DNA from: Paulownia fortunei
Taxonomy: Eukaryota > Streptophyta > Magnoliopsida > Lamiales > Paulowniaceae
Length of the DNA stretch: 64,000 nt
Assembly (NCBI GenBank): GCA_019321725.1
Contig: CM033115.1
Span: 15,386,673 to 15,450,672 of the forward strand
Reading direction: 5' to 3'
The first letter of the stretch is position 1. Each line of letters begins with the position of its first letter. Shown here one piece after another: positions 1 to 11,218 of this stretch. The notes below the pieces were generated by a model. That model was given only the letters and a program-made list of their open reading frames with translations. It was not told where the DNA came from and searched no databases. The translations under genes and the position numbers were made by a program.

Positions 1-2160
1 AATACATAACTCCCAAACTTGAAAAAATAACCGAAAACGAAAATTATTGGATAAATTGTGACCAGAAAAACTATATCCTTTGAAATTGCACCAACCAAAA
101 ACAAGAAAAAAGAAGGCTTGCCACTATAACTCTCATTTATAAGATAAAAAACTAATGTTTTATTTATTATTTTGAAATTTCCTTTTATGTTTTTGAATGA
201 GGAAAGATGTGTCTATGATGGCGGTTATGAAAGCCATGAGAGGAATATGAGTGGGGTTTAACTTGTTACCAAAGCAACCTAAGGGGCGTGAGAAAAGGGC
301 CAGTATTAAAGGCAGGTCGTTTCAGCTGTTTTCTGTTTACGTTATTCTCGTTTCCGTTACACTGTCTTTTTGTTTTTTTTTTTTTCTTTTATACTTAAAT
401 ATGATAATAATAACAAATTTTCAATTTTTCATTCTTAAGCAACTCAATTCAAAGTCATAATTTCATCAAAGGTGGGTGTGTGAATGGATAAAGGTAACAC
501 CATTAACAGTAACATAATTAAATACTTAAGGTGAGAGTTAATTAATAAAATTTAAAAAACCGTTTAACCGTGTGTGCTACATTACATTAAATCATTTTTA
601 TTGAATTATAATATAAACTGTGATTTAATTTACTCAAGATTGTACCATCATATAAGGTTTGTTGGGGGTTTAGGATTTAAATAAATCGAACCATACCTTC
701 TATATATATATATATATACACGATAATATGAAATATTTATATTACATATGTTAATATAAAATGTTTAGGTGTAATTTTAATAGTTAATACTTATTGTGGT
801 CACCAACTTCTCTCATAGATTTTTTTTTCATGACTAATTTCATATTTGAAAAGTTTAATATCTTTTTTTTTTTTTTTCAAAAGGTTGGTTTATATAGTTT
901 TTTCTGACTTTTTTCTATTTATTTACCAGTTTTTTTTCTGCTTTTTCTTGTAGTTTTATAGCATCTGAATTAGTTAATTTTTCATTCTAAAGATTAGAAT
1001 ATGAAAAACATCAATCAAAATAAAAAATAATTATATGATGGCATATTAAAGATAGGCTCTATTAACATGCATTCTGTATAACACAGAAAGTATCGTACAA
1101 ATACTTATTTACAACCAAACTCTTTACTTTAGTACTCAAAACATAATCCTTTAATAAAAATAAAGATTATATTCGTGTTCCCTTCAATCATTTTATATGG
1201 TATAAAACTTTAAGGCTATTATTATGAAGTAATGCACATATAATAAAATTCTTTATTTATTTAAGTTCTAGAATAAATTAACTTAGAAATTGCAAAACTA
1301 TCCTAAACCTCCCCAAACCACACATTTAGTTTTAATTTACAAACTGACAATTTGAAATTGCTCTTTGACAAAACCCCACATCCTCACATGATAATTTAAT
1401 TCAAAATTAATAAAAAATAAAACCGTGATCACCCTACTTAAAGTGGGTATGGACAACTTTTGGAGGATTGTTTTTTGTTTTTTTTTTTTTTTTTTTTTTT
1501 TGTAGAATGTATATATTCTTGTAAAAATATATCTTTAAAACAGTTGGTTTTATGGAATTATAGCTAATCAATAGCCACGTGACGTTTTTGACTCATGAGA
1601 TGCTATCGAATTGGGCAATACCCAAATATATGATTGTTAATTTTTAAATTATACATAATAATATCAATATTAATTTTATGATACCAATTAATCATAAATT
1701 TATTTGATTTGTACCTCTATGTGGCTTTTAGCTCTTCAAAATGCCAAATATTGTATTGGATGGTCCAAAAGTGATTGGATTTTAAAATATAAACCACCTT
1801 TATAAATCACTATAGACGTCCAAATATAATATGGAAATTCCCACCCTTGCTTCAAAAGGGCTATTATTATCCTGAAAAAAAAATTCAAATGGGTGGAAAC
1901 TTGGACATCCTTTGATATTGTATGCATGAGCATCCACCCAAAAGCATCAATTTGTTTATTGAGAAATTTATGTCCGAAGCAAAGTCTGTTTTCTGTTAAA
2001 TGCATGACATACAAAAGCTTCATTCATGCGCCCCCCCCCCCCCCCCCCCAATTTAGAATGGGATTGCTTAATATGCTGATCAAAAAATTGTTTTCTTTTT
2101 TCCATTTCTGTTTCTAATCCCCCCAACCCCACCCCCCACTTTTTGGCATTCAAATTTCAC
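1..2160. other. AT-rich intergenic DNA, no gene seen
   Basis: No open frame here resembles a known protein. The stretch is AT-rich with homopolymer runs (a long T run near 1478-1501) and a C19 run at 2031-2049, about 120 bases before the TATA-like box of the polygalacturonase gene. It presumably holds the distal promoter of that gene, but I see no recognisable element in it. Confidence 0.6.
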
Positions 2161-2169
2161 TATAAATAT
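2161..2169 (+). promoter_or_regulatory. TATA box of first polygalacturonase gene
   Basis: TATAAATAT lies 91 bases before the start codon at 2252. A start of transcription about 30 bases downstream would leave a leader of about 60 nt. It is a consensus plant TATA motif in the expected place, inferred from position only. Confidence 0.5.
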
Positions 2170-2251
2170 CCCTCCAAAATTTCCTCAACTCCTCACTACC
2201 AAAAACTCCCAACTCTCTATTTACCCCACCCACTCTCTAAACACACAAGAA

Positions 2252-5200
2252 ATGCTAGCAATGCATATGACAAACCACCTCATTGTCATTCTTTTCTTTG
2301 TACTTTTCCCCATCTTTTTCCACCAATCATTGGCCATTCCAACCACATACAATGTCTTGGACTTAGGAGCCAAGCCTGATGCAAAACTGACTCCACCACT
2401 GCCTTGTCCAAAGCATGGTCCGCAGCTTGTGCCTCTACAAAACCCTCCACAATCTACATACCACAAGGCAGATTCTTGTTTAAAAACCTACACTTTAAAG
2501 GTCCATGCAACAACAAAGCCATCACCATTCGAATCGACGGCACCCTCGTCGCTCCGGCCGACTACAACGCCATCGGAAACGCCAGTAACTGGCTGCTTTT
2601 CGAGGGTGCCGACGGCGTTTCCATCCGTGGCGGCACTCTCGACGGTCAGGGTGCCGCCTTGTGGGCGTGCAAGAAACGCGGCAACAAGTGTCCTAGTGGT
2701 GCTACGGTACGTATTTTTTACGTCATTATTAATTGTCACAATGTCATTTTTCAAAATTACGGTGCAAAAAGAGCTCAAATTAATGCTTGGAGATTTCATT
2801 ATGGTCTCTGATTTGAAGGGTTTTGTCTTGTGGTAACGTCAAGAGATGTTAGTAGGAATTAACTGCTGTAAGTATTATTAGTAACTAATTTCAGGTTAGT
2901 GAGGAAGTGGAGGGTCACGGTTACTGAAATTCTGATCCCATGATTTTTTTAATTTCATTTATCAAAAAATATCAATATTGATACATATATACATATATAA
3001 TTGAGTTTAATTTAAATTAATATTTCAATGTACTGAATAATATATTGATAGTTTTTCTAAATAGTTACGTTTCTTTAACATGTTTATGTTAATTCTACAT
3101 AGAAAAATGTTCTTTTTCCTACTGCTGTTGCTGAATTTCTGGTTAATTATTTAGGACAATTAGTCTCAGAAACAACCTCCTAAACTGCCTGAGAATCAGA
3201 AATATCCATATTTTTCCTCTACAGAAAAATATACCTTAGACATAATAGTTGCATACAAATAAAATTTTCAGTACTATTAAACATGAATTTTTTTTTAAAA
3301 GAATATATAAATTTGTTGTAAATTTATTTATATATGCAGACATTAGGGGTTTCCAAATCCAAGAATGTGGCAATAACTGGATTGACATCCCTAAATAGCC
3401 AAATGTTCCACATTGTGATCAATGGATGCCAAAACGTGAAGTTGCAAGGAGTGAAAGTTTTGGCCTCAGGAAATAGTCCCAATACGGATGGGATTCACGT
3501 GCAACTCTCTATGGGCGTTACCATTTTGAACTCTAAAATCAGTACGGGAGATGATTGCGTGTCGATAGGGCCGGGCGCCACCAATTTGTGGATCGAAAAT
3601 GTCGCTTGTGGCCCTGGCCATGGCATCAGGTAAAAAGTTTCATTCAAAATCTATGTTTTCGTGAAGGATTTCTATTATACGTATGTTGAACTCTTAGCTG
3701 GTTTCGGGGCATTTGAATTGTTTGATCAAGAGCCTCATGTATAGACCCTACAAATCCAATTGTAAGATGTTTCGGGATGGGGTAAGAGAAAATCTATGAC
3801 TTTCTTTGGTTTTAGTTCGGATTCAATCCCAATAATTTTAGTGTTTTGGGGAAATAAATTAAATATTCAAATATTGAATTTTTTAAAACACATTTTCATC
3901 CTTCCCAAAATATTATAAAATTCTAATCATTATTGTACATATATTTATATATATATATACACACATATTCAAATATATATATATATATATACACATCATA
4001 TCATTGATATGATATAAAAACAATACATAATAACATAAAATGATTATACAACACTACTAACAAGAAAAAATCTTAAAAAAATATGATATCTACAACAAGA
4101 ATTATTTCCTTCGAAACTAAAAATAAGTATACCTCACAGTTCCCAAACGGTAAATTTTTTTAGTGTTTTTCAAACTTTGAAACTAAAATCAAATTAATTC
4201 CAAACAAAGCCTATGTTTACCTAATGCCCTCTCATTCTTATAATTTCGGTGGTACCCTTTAAGTTATCTGCCATTCTTTGAAAAATCCAACAAGTTATGC
4301 TAACAAATTAAGTTGGTAAATCGTGTATATTACTATTTTCTGATTGGGTATGGTATGGTGTTCGTGTTGCAAATATGTTCTTGCGCTTTGTCTTTATTGA
4401 TTATATAAATTTTGCTTTGGTTTAAATTTAATGCAGCATTGGAAGCCTGGGCAAGGATTATGAAGAAGCTGGTGTACAAAATGTGACAGTTAAAAGTGTA
4501 GCATTCAAGAACACACAAAATGGTGTGAGGATAAAGACATGGGGGAGACCAAGCACAGGGTTTGTTAGAGGTGTTCTCTTCCAACATGCCATTATGACCA
4601 ATGTGCATAACCCCATAGTGATTGACCAAAATTACTGCCCAAACAACAAAAATTGTCCCGGACAGGTGCAAATTTCTCTTTTAACCCTTACTTTATTTTT
4701 CCTGTTTGGGTGGATGGAGATCTCAGCCATTCTTTTGTGTGGTCAATCTATATTATCTTATGGTTAGATTAGTAATAGATCGGGTTTGAGTTGATTTTTT
4801 ATTAAAATTCAAGACTTGATCAGTTAAAATTGTATAAAATTCAGACCTAAACTCAAACTTGATAGGTAGATTCATTAAACCTATAGACTCATTTTATAAA
4901 TTTTAAAATATTAAATATATATTTTTTTAAAATATTTTTTTTTTTAAATAACATCACATCAATGTATATGTAATAAATTTAAAAAAATATATTTAAAAAA
5001 ATCAAATGGGTTGGGATTGGATCGGGTTGGGTTGTGAAAATAAACATCCAAGATCCTAACCAAACTTATTTATAATGTTAAAATATGCTCCAAACCCGCG
5101 ATTTGATTTGGGTACGAGTCCAAACCTTGAACCCACTCTATTACCATCTCTATCTATGGTTAGGATTATTGGGACCACAACGATCTTGGACCATTTAAGA

Positions 5201-5504
5201 ATTTTTCGGGATATACAGCAATATTTCAAGAATTAAATGTGACTTAAGTCTTAATATTTTTGTTCATTTTGTTTCCCAACAGGTATCAGGAGTGAAAGTT
5301 AGTGATGTAACTTACCAAGACATTCAAGGCACATCAGCAACTCAAGTGGCTGTGAAATTTGATTGCAGCAAAGCAAATCCATGCCAGGGAATCAGGCTGG
5401 AAAACGTTAACCTAAGTTACAAAAACCAACCAGCTCGAGCATCGTGCTCCAACGCCGCGGGGTCGGCTTCCGGTCTGATTGAACCCACGAGTTGTTTGTA
5501 CTGA
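2252..5504 (+). CDS. Polygalacturonase (GH28 pectinase), four exons, apparent frameshift in exon 1
   Basis: Secreted glycoside hydrolase family 28 enzyme that hydrolyses alpha-1,4-galacturonan in pectin of the cell wall. Exons by GT-AG consensus and frame: 2252-2706, 3340-3629, 4437-4665, 5283-5504 (phases 0, 2, 0), about 398 residues, the usual plant length. The N-terminus is a hydrophobic signal peptide ending near SLA. All four GH28 motifs are present: SPNTDG (about residues 198-203), GDDC (222-225, catalytic Asp), CGPGHGIS (about 242-249, catalytic His, Ser split by intron 2) and RIK (280-282). Oddity: after ...LGAKPD the frame shifts by -1; family members read D-G-K-T-D-S here, and one base is missing near 2380-2382. 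The rest is intact, so this is either a sequencing/assembly error or a recent null allele. Introns 2 and 3 carry MITE-like insertions. Confidence 0.88.
3799..4211. repeat. MITE-like repeat in intron 2 of first polygalacturonase
   Basis: The segment has imperfect inverted ends (CTTTCTTTGG near 3800 and CCAAACAAAG near 4200) and an AT-rich core. A related copy lies in intron 2 of the ankyrin gene (24561-24980); both share blocks such as CCCAAAATATTATAAAA and a block around ACACTACTAAC. Size and ends suggest a non-autonomous DNA transposon family; the superfamily is not clear. Confidence 0.55.
4768..5155. mobile_element. hAT/Mutator-like MITE with target duplication in intron 3
   Basis: A 388 bp AT-rich segment is bracketed by the identical 9-mer TATGGTTAG (4759-4767 and 5155-5163), of which eight or nine bases would be the target-site duplication. 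Near its ends are imperfect inverted repeats: AGTAATAGATCGGGTTTGAG on the left, and the reverse complement of CCTTGAACCCACTCTATTAC on the right. No coding capacity. An 8-9 bp duplication fits hAT or Mutator-type MITEs. Confidence 0.65.
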
Positions 5505-5694
5505 GGAACAAACTTAGAGATCAGGCAGACAAGAGTACTAGGTTTAGTTTGCTTGAGCCCGTGGTGGTACCATTGTTTTTTGGTTCGCCTGGCCTTGCAC
5601 ACACTACAATTATTTAACATACAACCAATAATTGAGAGGTTTGCAATACTTTCACAAGTTTCATTCAAGAGAAATTTTTTTCATTAATGACTTT

Positions 5695-5700
5695 AATAAA
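5695..5700 (+). terminator. Candidate polyadenylation signal
   Basis: AATAAA lies 191 bases after the stop codon of the first polygalacturonase gene. Position and consensus are the only support. Confidence 0.35.
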
Positions 5701-8700
5701 AGCTCGAAATTTCAGATTTTAGAACAATCACATCTGTTGATACAGTTGGTCTCATGAGCGTGTAATTCAGAGTTGATTGTTTTGGGACCTCAAATCTCAA
5801 GACCTTCTAAATAAAATAAAAAATTTAACATGTATCATAATTATTATGGATTTGATGAAGTATTTCTTTATTTTTTTCTTTTTTTCTCGCCTTTTGTTCT
5901 CATTAGATATTCTGTTTATATTTTTCTACCACTATATATTAAGTAAGGCAGGTTACAATGTATTAGTAACTTTCTAATAGAATTTATATAATGTTACAGG
6001 AGCAAAATTGCTATTATAACAACGTAAAATGCATATACAGTATAATAATTTAATAATATAAATTGAACATATAAAAAGTATAGTCTAGGCTCTAATTAGT
6101 TTAATACAGAATAGAAGAATTTGATATTTAGAACGCACGTCTGTATTGTGGACTTTTTAATAGTGAAAAAAATCGATCCAAAATAGACATGTAGGCATAT
6201 ATGAATCTAAATTCATTATTTGGAAGTAAAAATATAACTCATTTTATAATTAATATGCTTGTACATATTTTAAGCTATGCGAAAGTTATTTATATGTGTT
6301 ATTACATTATTTAATTTAGGATCACGACACAAAGTGCAGATGAGATGGCCATTTAAAAATAGTTAAAAAAAATTAATAATTATTAAGATTTTATTATCTA
6401 TTTTATAATTGAAATATTTTTTAGTTCTCAATTAAAAATAATAAATTATTTATCAAAATGGATTACTATTCATCAAGTGTAATTCATAATACATATAATA
6501 CGTGTATTTAAGATTTCAAATTATAAGTATGAGTATTTTTTATTAAATTCAGAATATTTATGAGAGGCAAAAACATTTTTAAATTATTAATATATATGTA
6601 TCTTATATGCATAATACAAATTTTCATTAGCATGTATCTATAGGCCCATATACCTCTGCCCAACTCAATGTACAAGAGTTTGTCAGCCACCTACAGAATT
6701 GCTTAGTACTTTCGTGTTCTATTCATTAATGGACTTGTGTACTAAACTGCGGGATGTTCAATTAACTGAGGTTACATTTAGAATTGAAAATTTTAGATTT
6801 GAGAAAATAATTTAAGCTAAGATGATAATTGGAAAAATAGTTTAAATGATGCTAAAGGATTTGAGATACATAAACTTTCTTTGGATGTCAAATTCAAATT
6901 TGAAAATTACAAATTTAGATTTGATATAATTTCCATTTAACTTTTGGATAAAATCCAAATTTAGCTATTTTTTTTTTTTTTAATCTGATTCCCCACTAAA
7001 TTTATCATTTCATTTTCTTTTCCTGAGGACTCTCGCGCCAATCTCTGTCTTTCTCTTTTTATTAACAATTTATAAGACAACGTAAATAATCATTTTATAT
7101 TATTATTCACATAATTATTATAATTAATTAATATTTTATTCCATGATTTAATATAACTAGTATCATGAAATGATTGATCCTTCTTAACGAGTCCCAAGAC
7201 ATCATAATTACGTTGGACCCATACGTCAAAGCCCATAGATAACTTTCATGTACCAGTCCAAGGTGGGACTCTTCATATCTGACACTATTTGATAACATAA
7301 CTAAATATAAAAATAATTTTCAAAACACATTTTTAATAGCAAAAATTTTATATTTTTACAAAAATAATATAACAAACACGCCCAAAACCTAGAACTACAT
7401 GGACTCATAGTAGTCTGGAACTATTCAAAAACAAGTAAAATGGATATTGATTTAAAATCATTAACCATCAAATTCTTCAATCCAAAACTAAGTCAAATCA
7501 AGTATTTCCTTCAAGATTTTTAGAGAAGCCTTTCCTTTCTAGGTTTTCTTCTTTCCTTCGATATTAAAACCCTATATGTTCTGAATATTTATTTTGTTAT
7601 GGATGAGGCTTTGTTTAAGTAGTAAAATTAACGCCTCAAAATTTAAATACAACATGGTTTGTTATATACGTAATTAACCTTTGATATAATATTGTAATAT
7701 GATGATTGGTTGTACTTAAATAATCTTTGATACAATATGTTAATATGATGATCAGTCATGTAATAAATCATTGCACTTCAAAAGAAAAAGAAAAAAGAAA
7801 AAGAAAATCTGCTATTTGAACTCTCATGATTTTCTTGCCCTCTATTTGTTTCCATGAAAAATTGGGGGAAAGGGAAAAAAGAAATGTGGGAAAAAATTTT
7901 CTAGGAAAGTTCTCCTAGAAAATAATATTTTCATTGATTTTCCATGTATTTGGTAATCTTAAATTATCTTGGAAAATAGCTAAAGATCTAACATTTTGTT
8001 TAACAAGAATGCAACGACAGTTAACTTTTAGTTTAAATAACACTAACTTAGATAAGATTTTTTACAAATTTGTTTGTATCCTTAAAAATATGTAGGTTTA
8101 CAAAAATAATTTAATTTTGTATTAAATTCTAGTATTTTCTTGTTCTCACTCTCATTTTAGCATATCAATTAATTAATTTCTGAAGTATTTTTTTTTATTA
8201 CAAACTGAGTATTCACCTCTAGCATTTTAAAATAGTATAAAAAGAAATTATAAGACGAGATCCAAATCCATTTTCAGAAACTCACAGAGAAACTGTATAT
8301 AAATTACCACCAAAATTTGATAAATTACCAAAACTAAATCAAATTTTTTATCTCAATACTCGATACAAATAATAATCATACCAAACTTTTAGTTCTACAA
8401 AATTTTGATCCTATTTTAGGTTTATCGACTGTACAATAAGAAATATCTTGTTTCTATAAGAATTTAACATTTTCCAGATTTTCCAAGATTTGATCAGATC
8501 TTTCAGTATTTTCCTGGAATTTTTCCTTGAAATTTCTTCCCTGCAAACCACCACCCCAACCCCCCTTCTTGGAACCAGACCGAGCCTTGCAAAATCTAAC
8601 ACTTAGTCCATGATTTGTTCCACATTATAGTATTCAGAAAAATTGTCATTTGATCCACAGAGCACAACTCCGCCTGTGTTCTCGGTGCCATTCAGTACTC

Positions 8701-9300
8701 ATCACGTTATAAGCCAATACGCATATGCGTGTTTTCAGTTTCTTAATTACGATTTTCTGCATTCTCTGCACATGCCTGCTGCTCATCATCTCCCTCAATA
8801 CCATTTCTTTTTTCCACCATCACAATATTTTATTCAAGTTTCAGTTTAAACCTTCATTCTTGCCACTTTGTGCCTAAAGTTAGATTCTTTTTGGTTTCTG
8901 GGCTGGTCAGAATTGGAAGAAAAACAAACAATTTCATCCAAAACCATCTGCTGATACTTCTTATTAAGTACAATTCATAAAGTATGAACTGAATTTTTGG
9001 CACAGAAACCAATAGGGTTGTTAGTCCATCAAGATTCTTGTTATGGTGGGGGGAATTGAGTGAGAAGTAGTAACATGGTGTTGAGATCATAGCATTAAAT
9101 TCTTGTGTCCCTCGATTCGTTTCAATCAATTAATTGGACTATAATTATGTTGATTTAATAACTGCATTTCTATCTCTGATCTCAAGAATTCATCACATTA
9201 TGTCACCGTACATGTTCGTAGTACCCCACGTGAAATCGAGATCTAAGTCACTTGGATTTTCCATGTTAATCGCCTGAGCAAATGCATTATCCCCATTAGA
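5701..9300. other. AT-rich intergenic DNA between the polygalacturonase genes
   Basis: No credible coding region. The stretch holds AT-rich repeat-like DNA, including purine-rich simple sequence near 7780-7806. The last few hundred bases are presumably the promoter of the second polygalacturonase gene. Confidence 0.55.
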
Positions 9301-9301
9301 G

Positions 9302-9310
9302 TATATATAA
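9302..9310 (+). promoter_or_regulatory. TATA box of second polygalacturonase gene
   Basis: TATATATAA lies about 75 bases upstream of the start codon at 9381, giving a predicted leader of about 45 nt. Position-based inference. Confidence 0.5.
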
Positions 9311-9380
9311 TTTGAGTTCTCATCTGATTTTTTCGTATCACATCAAATAATCTTTCCCTCCATCATTCAAAAGTGTAAAC

Positions 9381-11218
9381 ATGCCTAAGGTGGTAACCTT
9401 TTCTTGGAAAGTGTTGCTTGCCTTGATTGCTCTACAGTTATCTCCTACTGCAGCCTATAACGTCGTCAAATATGGCGCGAGAGGGGATGGAAAAACGGAC
9501 TCAACTGCAGCTTTCCTCCGTGCCTGGATGGCAGCCTGCAACTCAGCTACACCGGCTGCAGTGTCTGTTCCAAGGGGCACATTCTTGGTGAGATCAGTAT
9601 CGTTTACGGGTCCGTGCAAGAACAGGATCCTGTTCCAAATAAGTGGAACTATTGTTGCTCCTGATAACTACAATGCTATTGGCAACTCTGGATTTTGGAT
9701 CTTGTTCTATAAAGTCAGCAGGTTATCAGTCATTGGGGGAACAATTGATGCTAAAGGATCCAAGTTCTGGTCCTGTCGCAAGGGCAGAAACAATCACTGT
9801 CCAGCTGGAGCAAGGGTAAGCTTGATATTTCACATTGCTAGTTATCTTACATTTGATTTCTTATCAAACCATATATTATAACTGATTACCCTTCAATCCT
9901 GAGTGACAAATAGTTTTCTTGAATGTAATGGTTGCAACTTGCAGTCGATATCGTTCCAATGGTGCAGCAACGTGATCGTTAGGGGTTTGACATCATTCAA
10001 CAGCCAGACAATTCACATTGCCATTAACCACAGCAGCAACATCAAGATGCAGAATGTGAAGATCACTGCACCTAGTGGAAGCCCGAACACGGATGGCATC
10101 CACATTGAGTCCTCCAGGGGTGTTACAATCACCGACAGCACAATTAGGACAGGAGACGACTGTATATCCATCGGCCCTGGCTCCATGAACGTGTGGATGG
10201 AGCAAATTGGATGTGGCCCTGGACATGGTATCAGGTGCTACATAACTTCGATTTCTTTTTGCAAATGCAATCAGACCAGCAATAGAAATTTAACTGACTG
10301 ATTCTTGATATGTTTAAACTGACAGCATTGGAAGCCTAGCCAACAGTTTTAATGAAGAGGGAGTACAGAATGTGACAGTAACAAATTCCGTCTTCACAAA
10401 GACACAAAACGGCGTCCGGGTGAAATCATGGGCGAGGCCTAGTGCTGGCTATGCAAAGAATCTTGTCTTCAGAAATCTCATCATGAGAAATGTTGCCAAC
10501 CCCATAATCATTGATCAGAAGTACTGCCCTGATAACAGTTGCCCTCATCAGGTACATTAGCTAATTCCTCAAACATCACTTTATTGTGGACTTTTAGTAC
10601 TATTAAAGTCATTCTACATATATACACACAGCATCTTAATTTTAGTAGCCCTTATCAAATCTGATATGCTTCCATTCTGCTGAACGAGTTGCTTTTTCAC
10701 TTATCGTTGATTGCACATATGCACGTTTTGAACGAACAATTCACATGACAAGCGACCATTTTTCAGTGATGCAAACATCACTTGGTAGCCAGAATTCTAT
10801 ACTCAAAAGTTTCTCCATCACCTTGACAGGGCTAAACACTACATTCACATCAAGAATGACTATATATAGCACTTAACTCCGTATACAAATCCTCATCAAC
10901 CTTTCTGCTTTTTCACACACACACACACTGAAAATAAAAGGAAAAAAAAAAAACCCAATATATAATCTCAATGTTTATCCTCATTTGCAGAGTTCTGGAG
11001 TGAGAGTGAGCCAAGTGACATACAGAAACATAAAGGGAACATCATCTACACAGGCAGCAATGACGTTCCGGTGCAGTTCGACCAATCCATGCTATGGAAT
11101 CAGATTACAAGACATTAAGCTTACTTATATAAATACTTTGCACAGGCCTACTGTTGCATACTGTGAAAATGCAGGGGGATTCAATAGTGGTGCTGTCTTC
11201 CCAAGAAGTTGCTGGTAG
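9381..11218 (+). CDS. Polygalacturonase (GH28 pectinase), four exons
   Basis: Secreted galacturonan hydrolase of the plant cell wall. Exons: 9381-9815, 9945-10234, 10326-10551, 10991-11218, with intron phases 0, 2, 0 and 392 residues. A hydrophobic signal peptide ends near SPTAA, followed by the mature start YNVVKYGARGDGKTDS. Motifs in order: SPNTDG (about 191-196), GDDC (215-218), CGPGHGIS (235-242) and RVK (273-275), where the family consensus is RIK, a conservative change in the substrate-binding motif. Exon 2 is 290 nt in both polygalacturonase genes, and the intron phases match. The pair therefore looks like an old tandem duplication, although the protein sequences have diverged clearly. 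The reading frame is intact, unlike its neighbour. Confidence 0.93.

Noticed and set aside
2252..2836. A single 194-residue protein read straight through from the polygalacturonase start
   Set aside because: After residue ~43 it turns into Pro/Ser/Thr-rich nonsense, while the true GH28 sequence continues in the -1 frame; it is the frameshifted shadow.
8411..9129. Open frames on both strands upstream of the second polygalacturonase
   Set aside because: No family motifs, low-complexity residues, and overlapping frames on opposite strands; treated as intergenic/promoter DNA.
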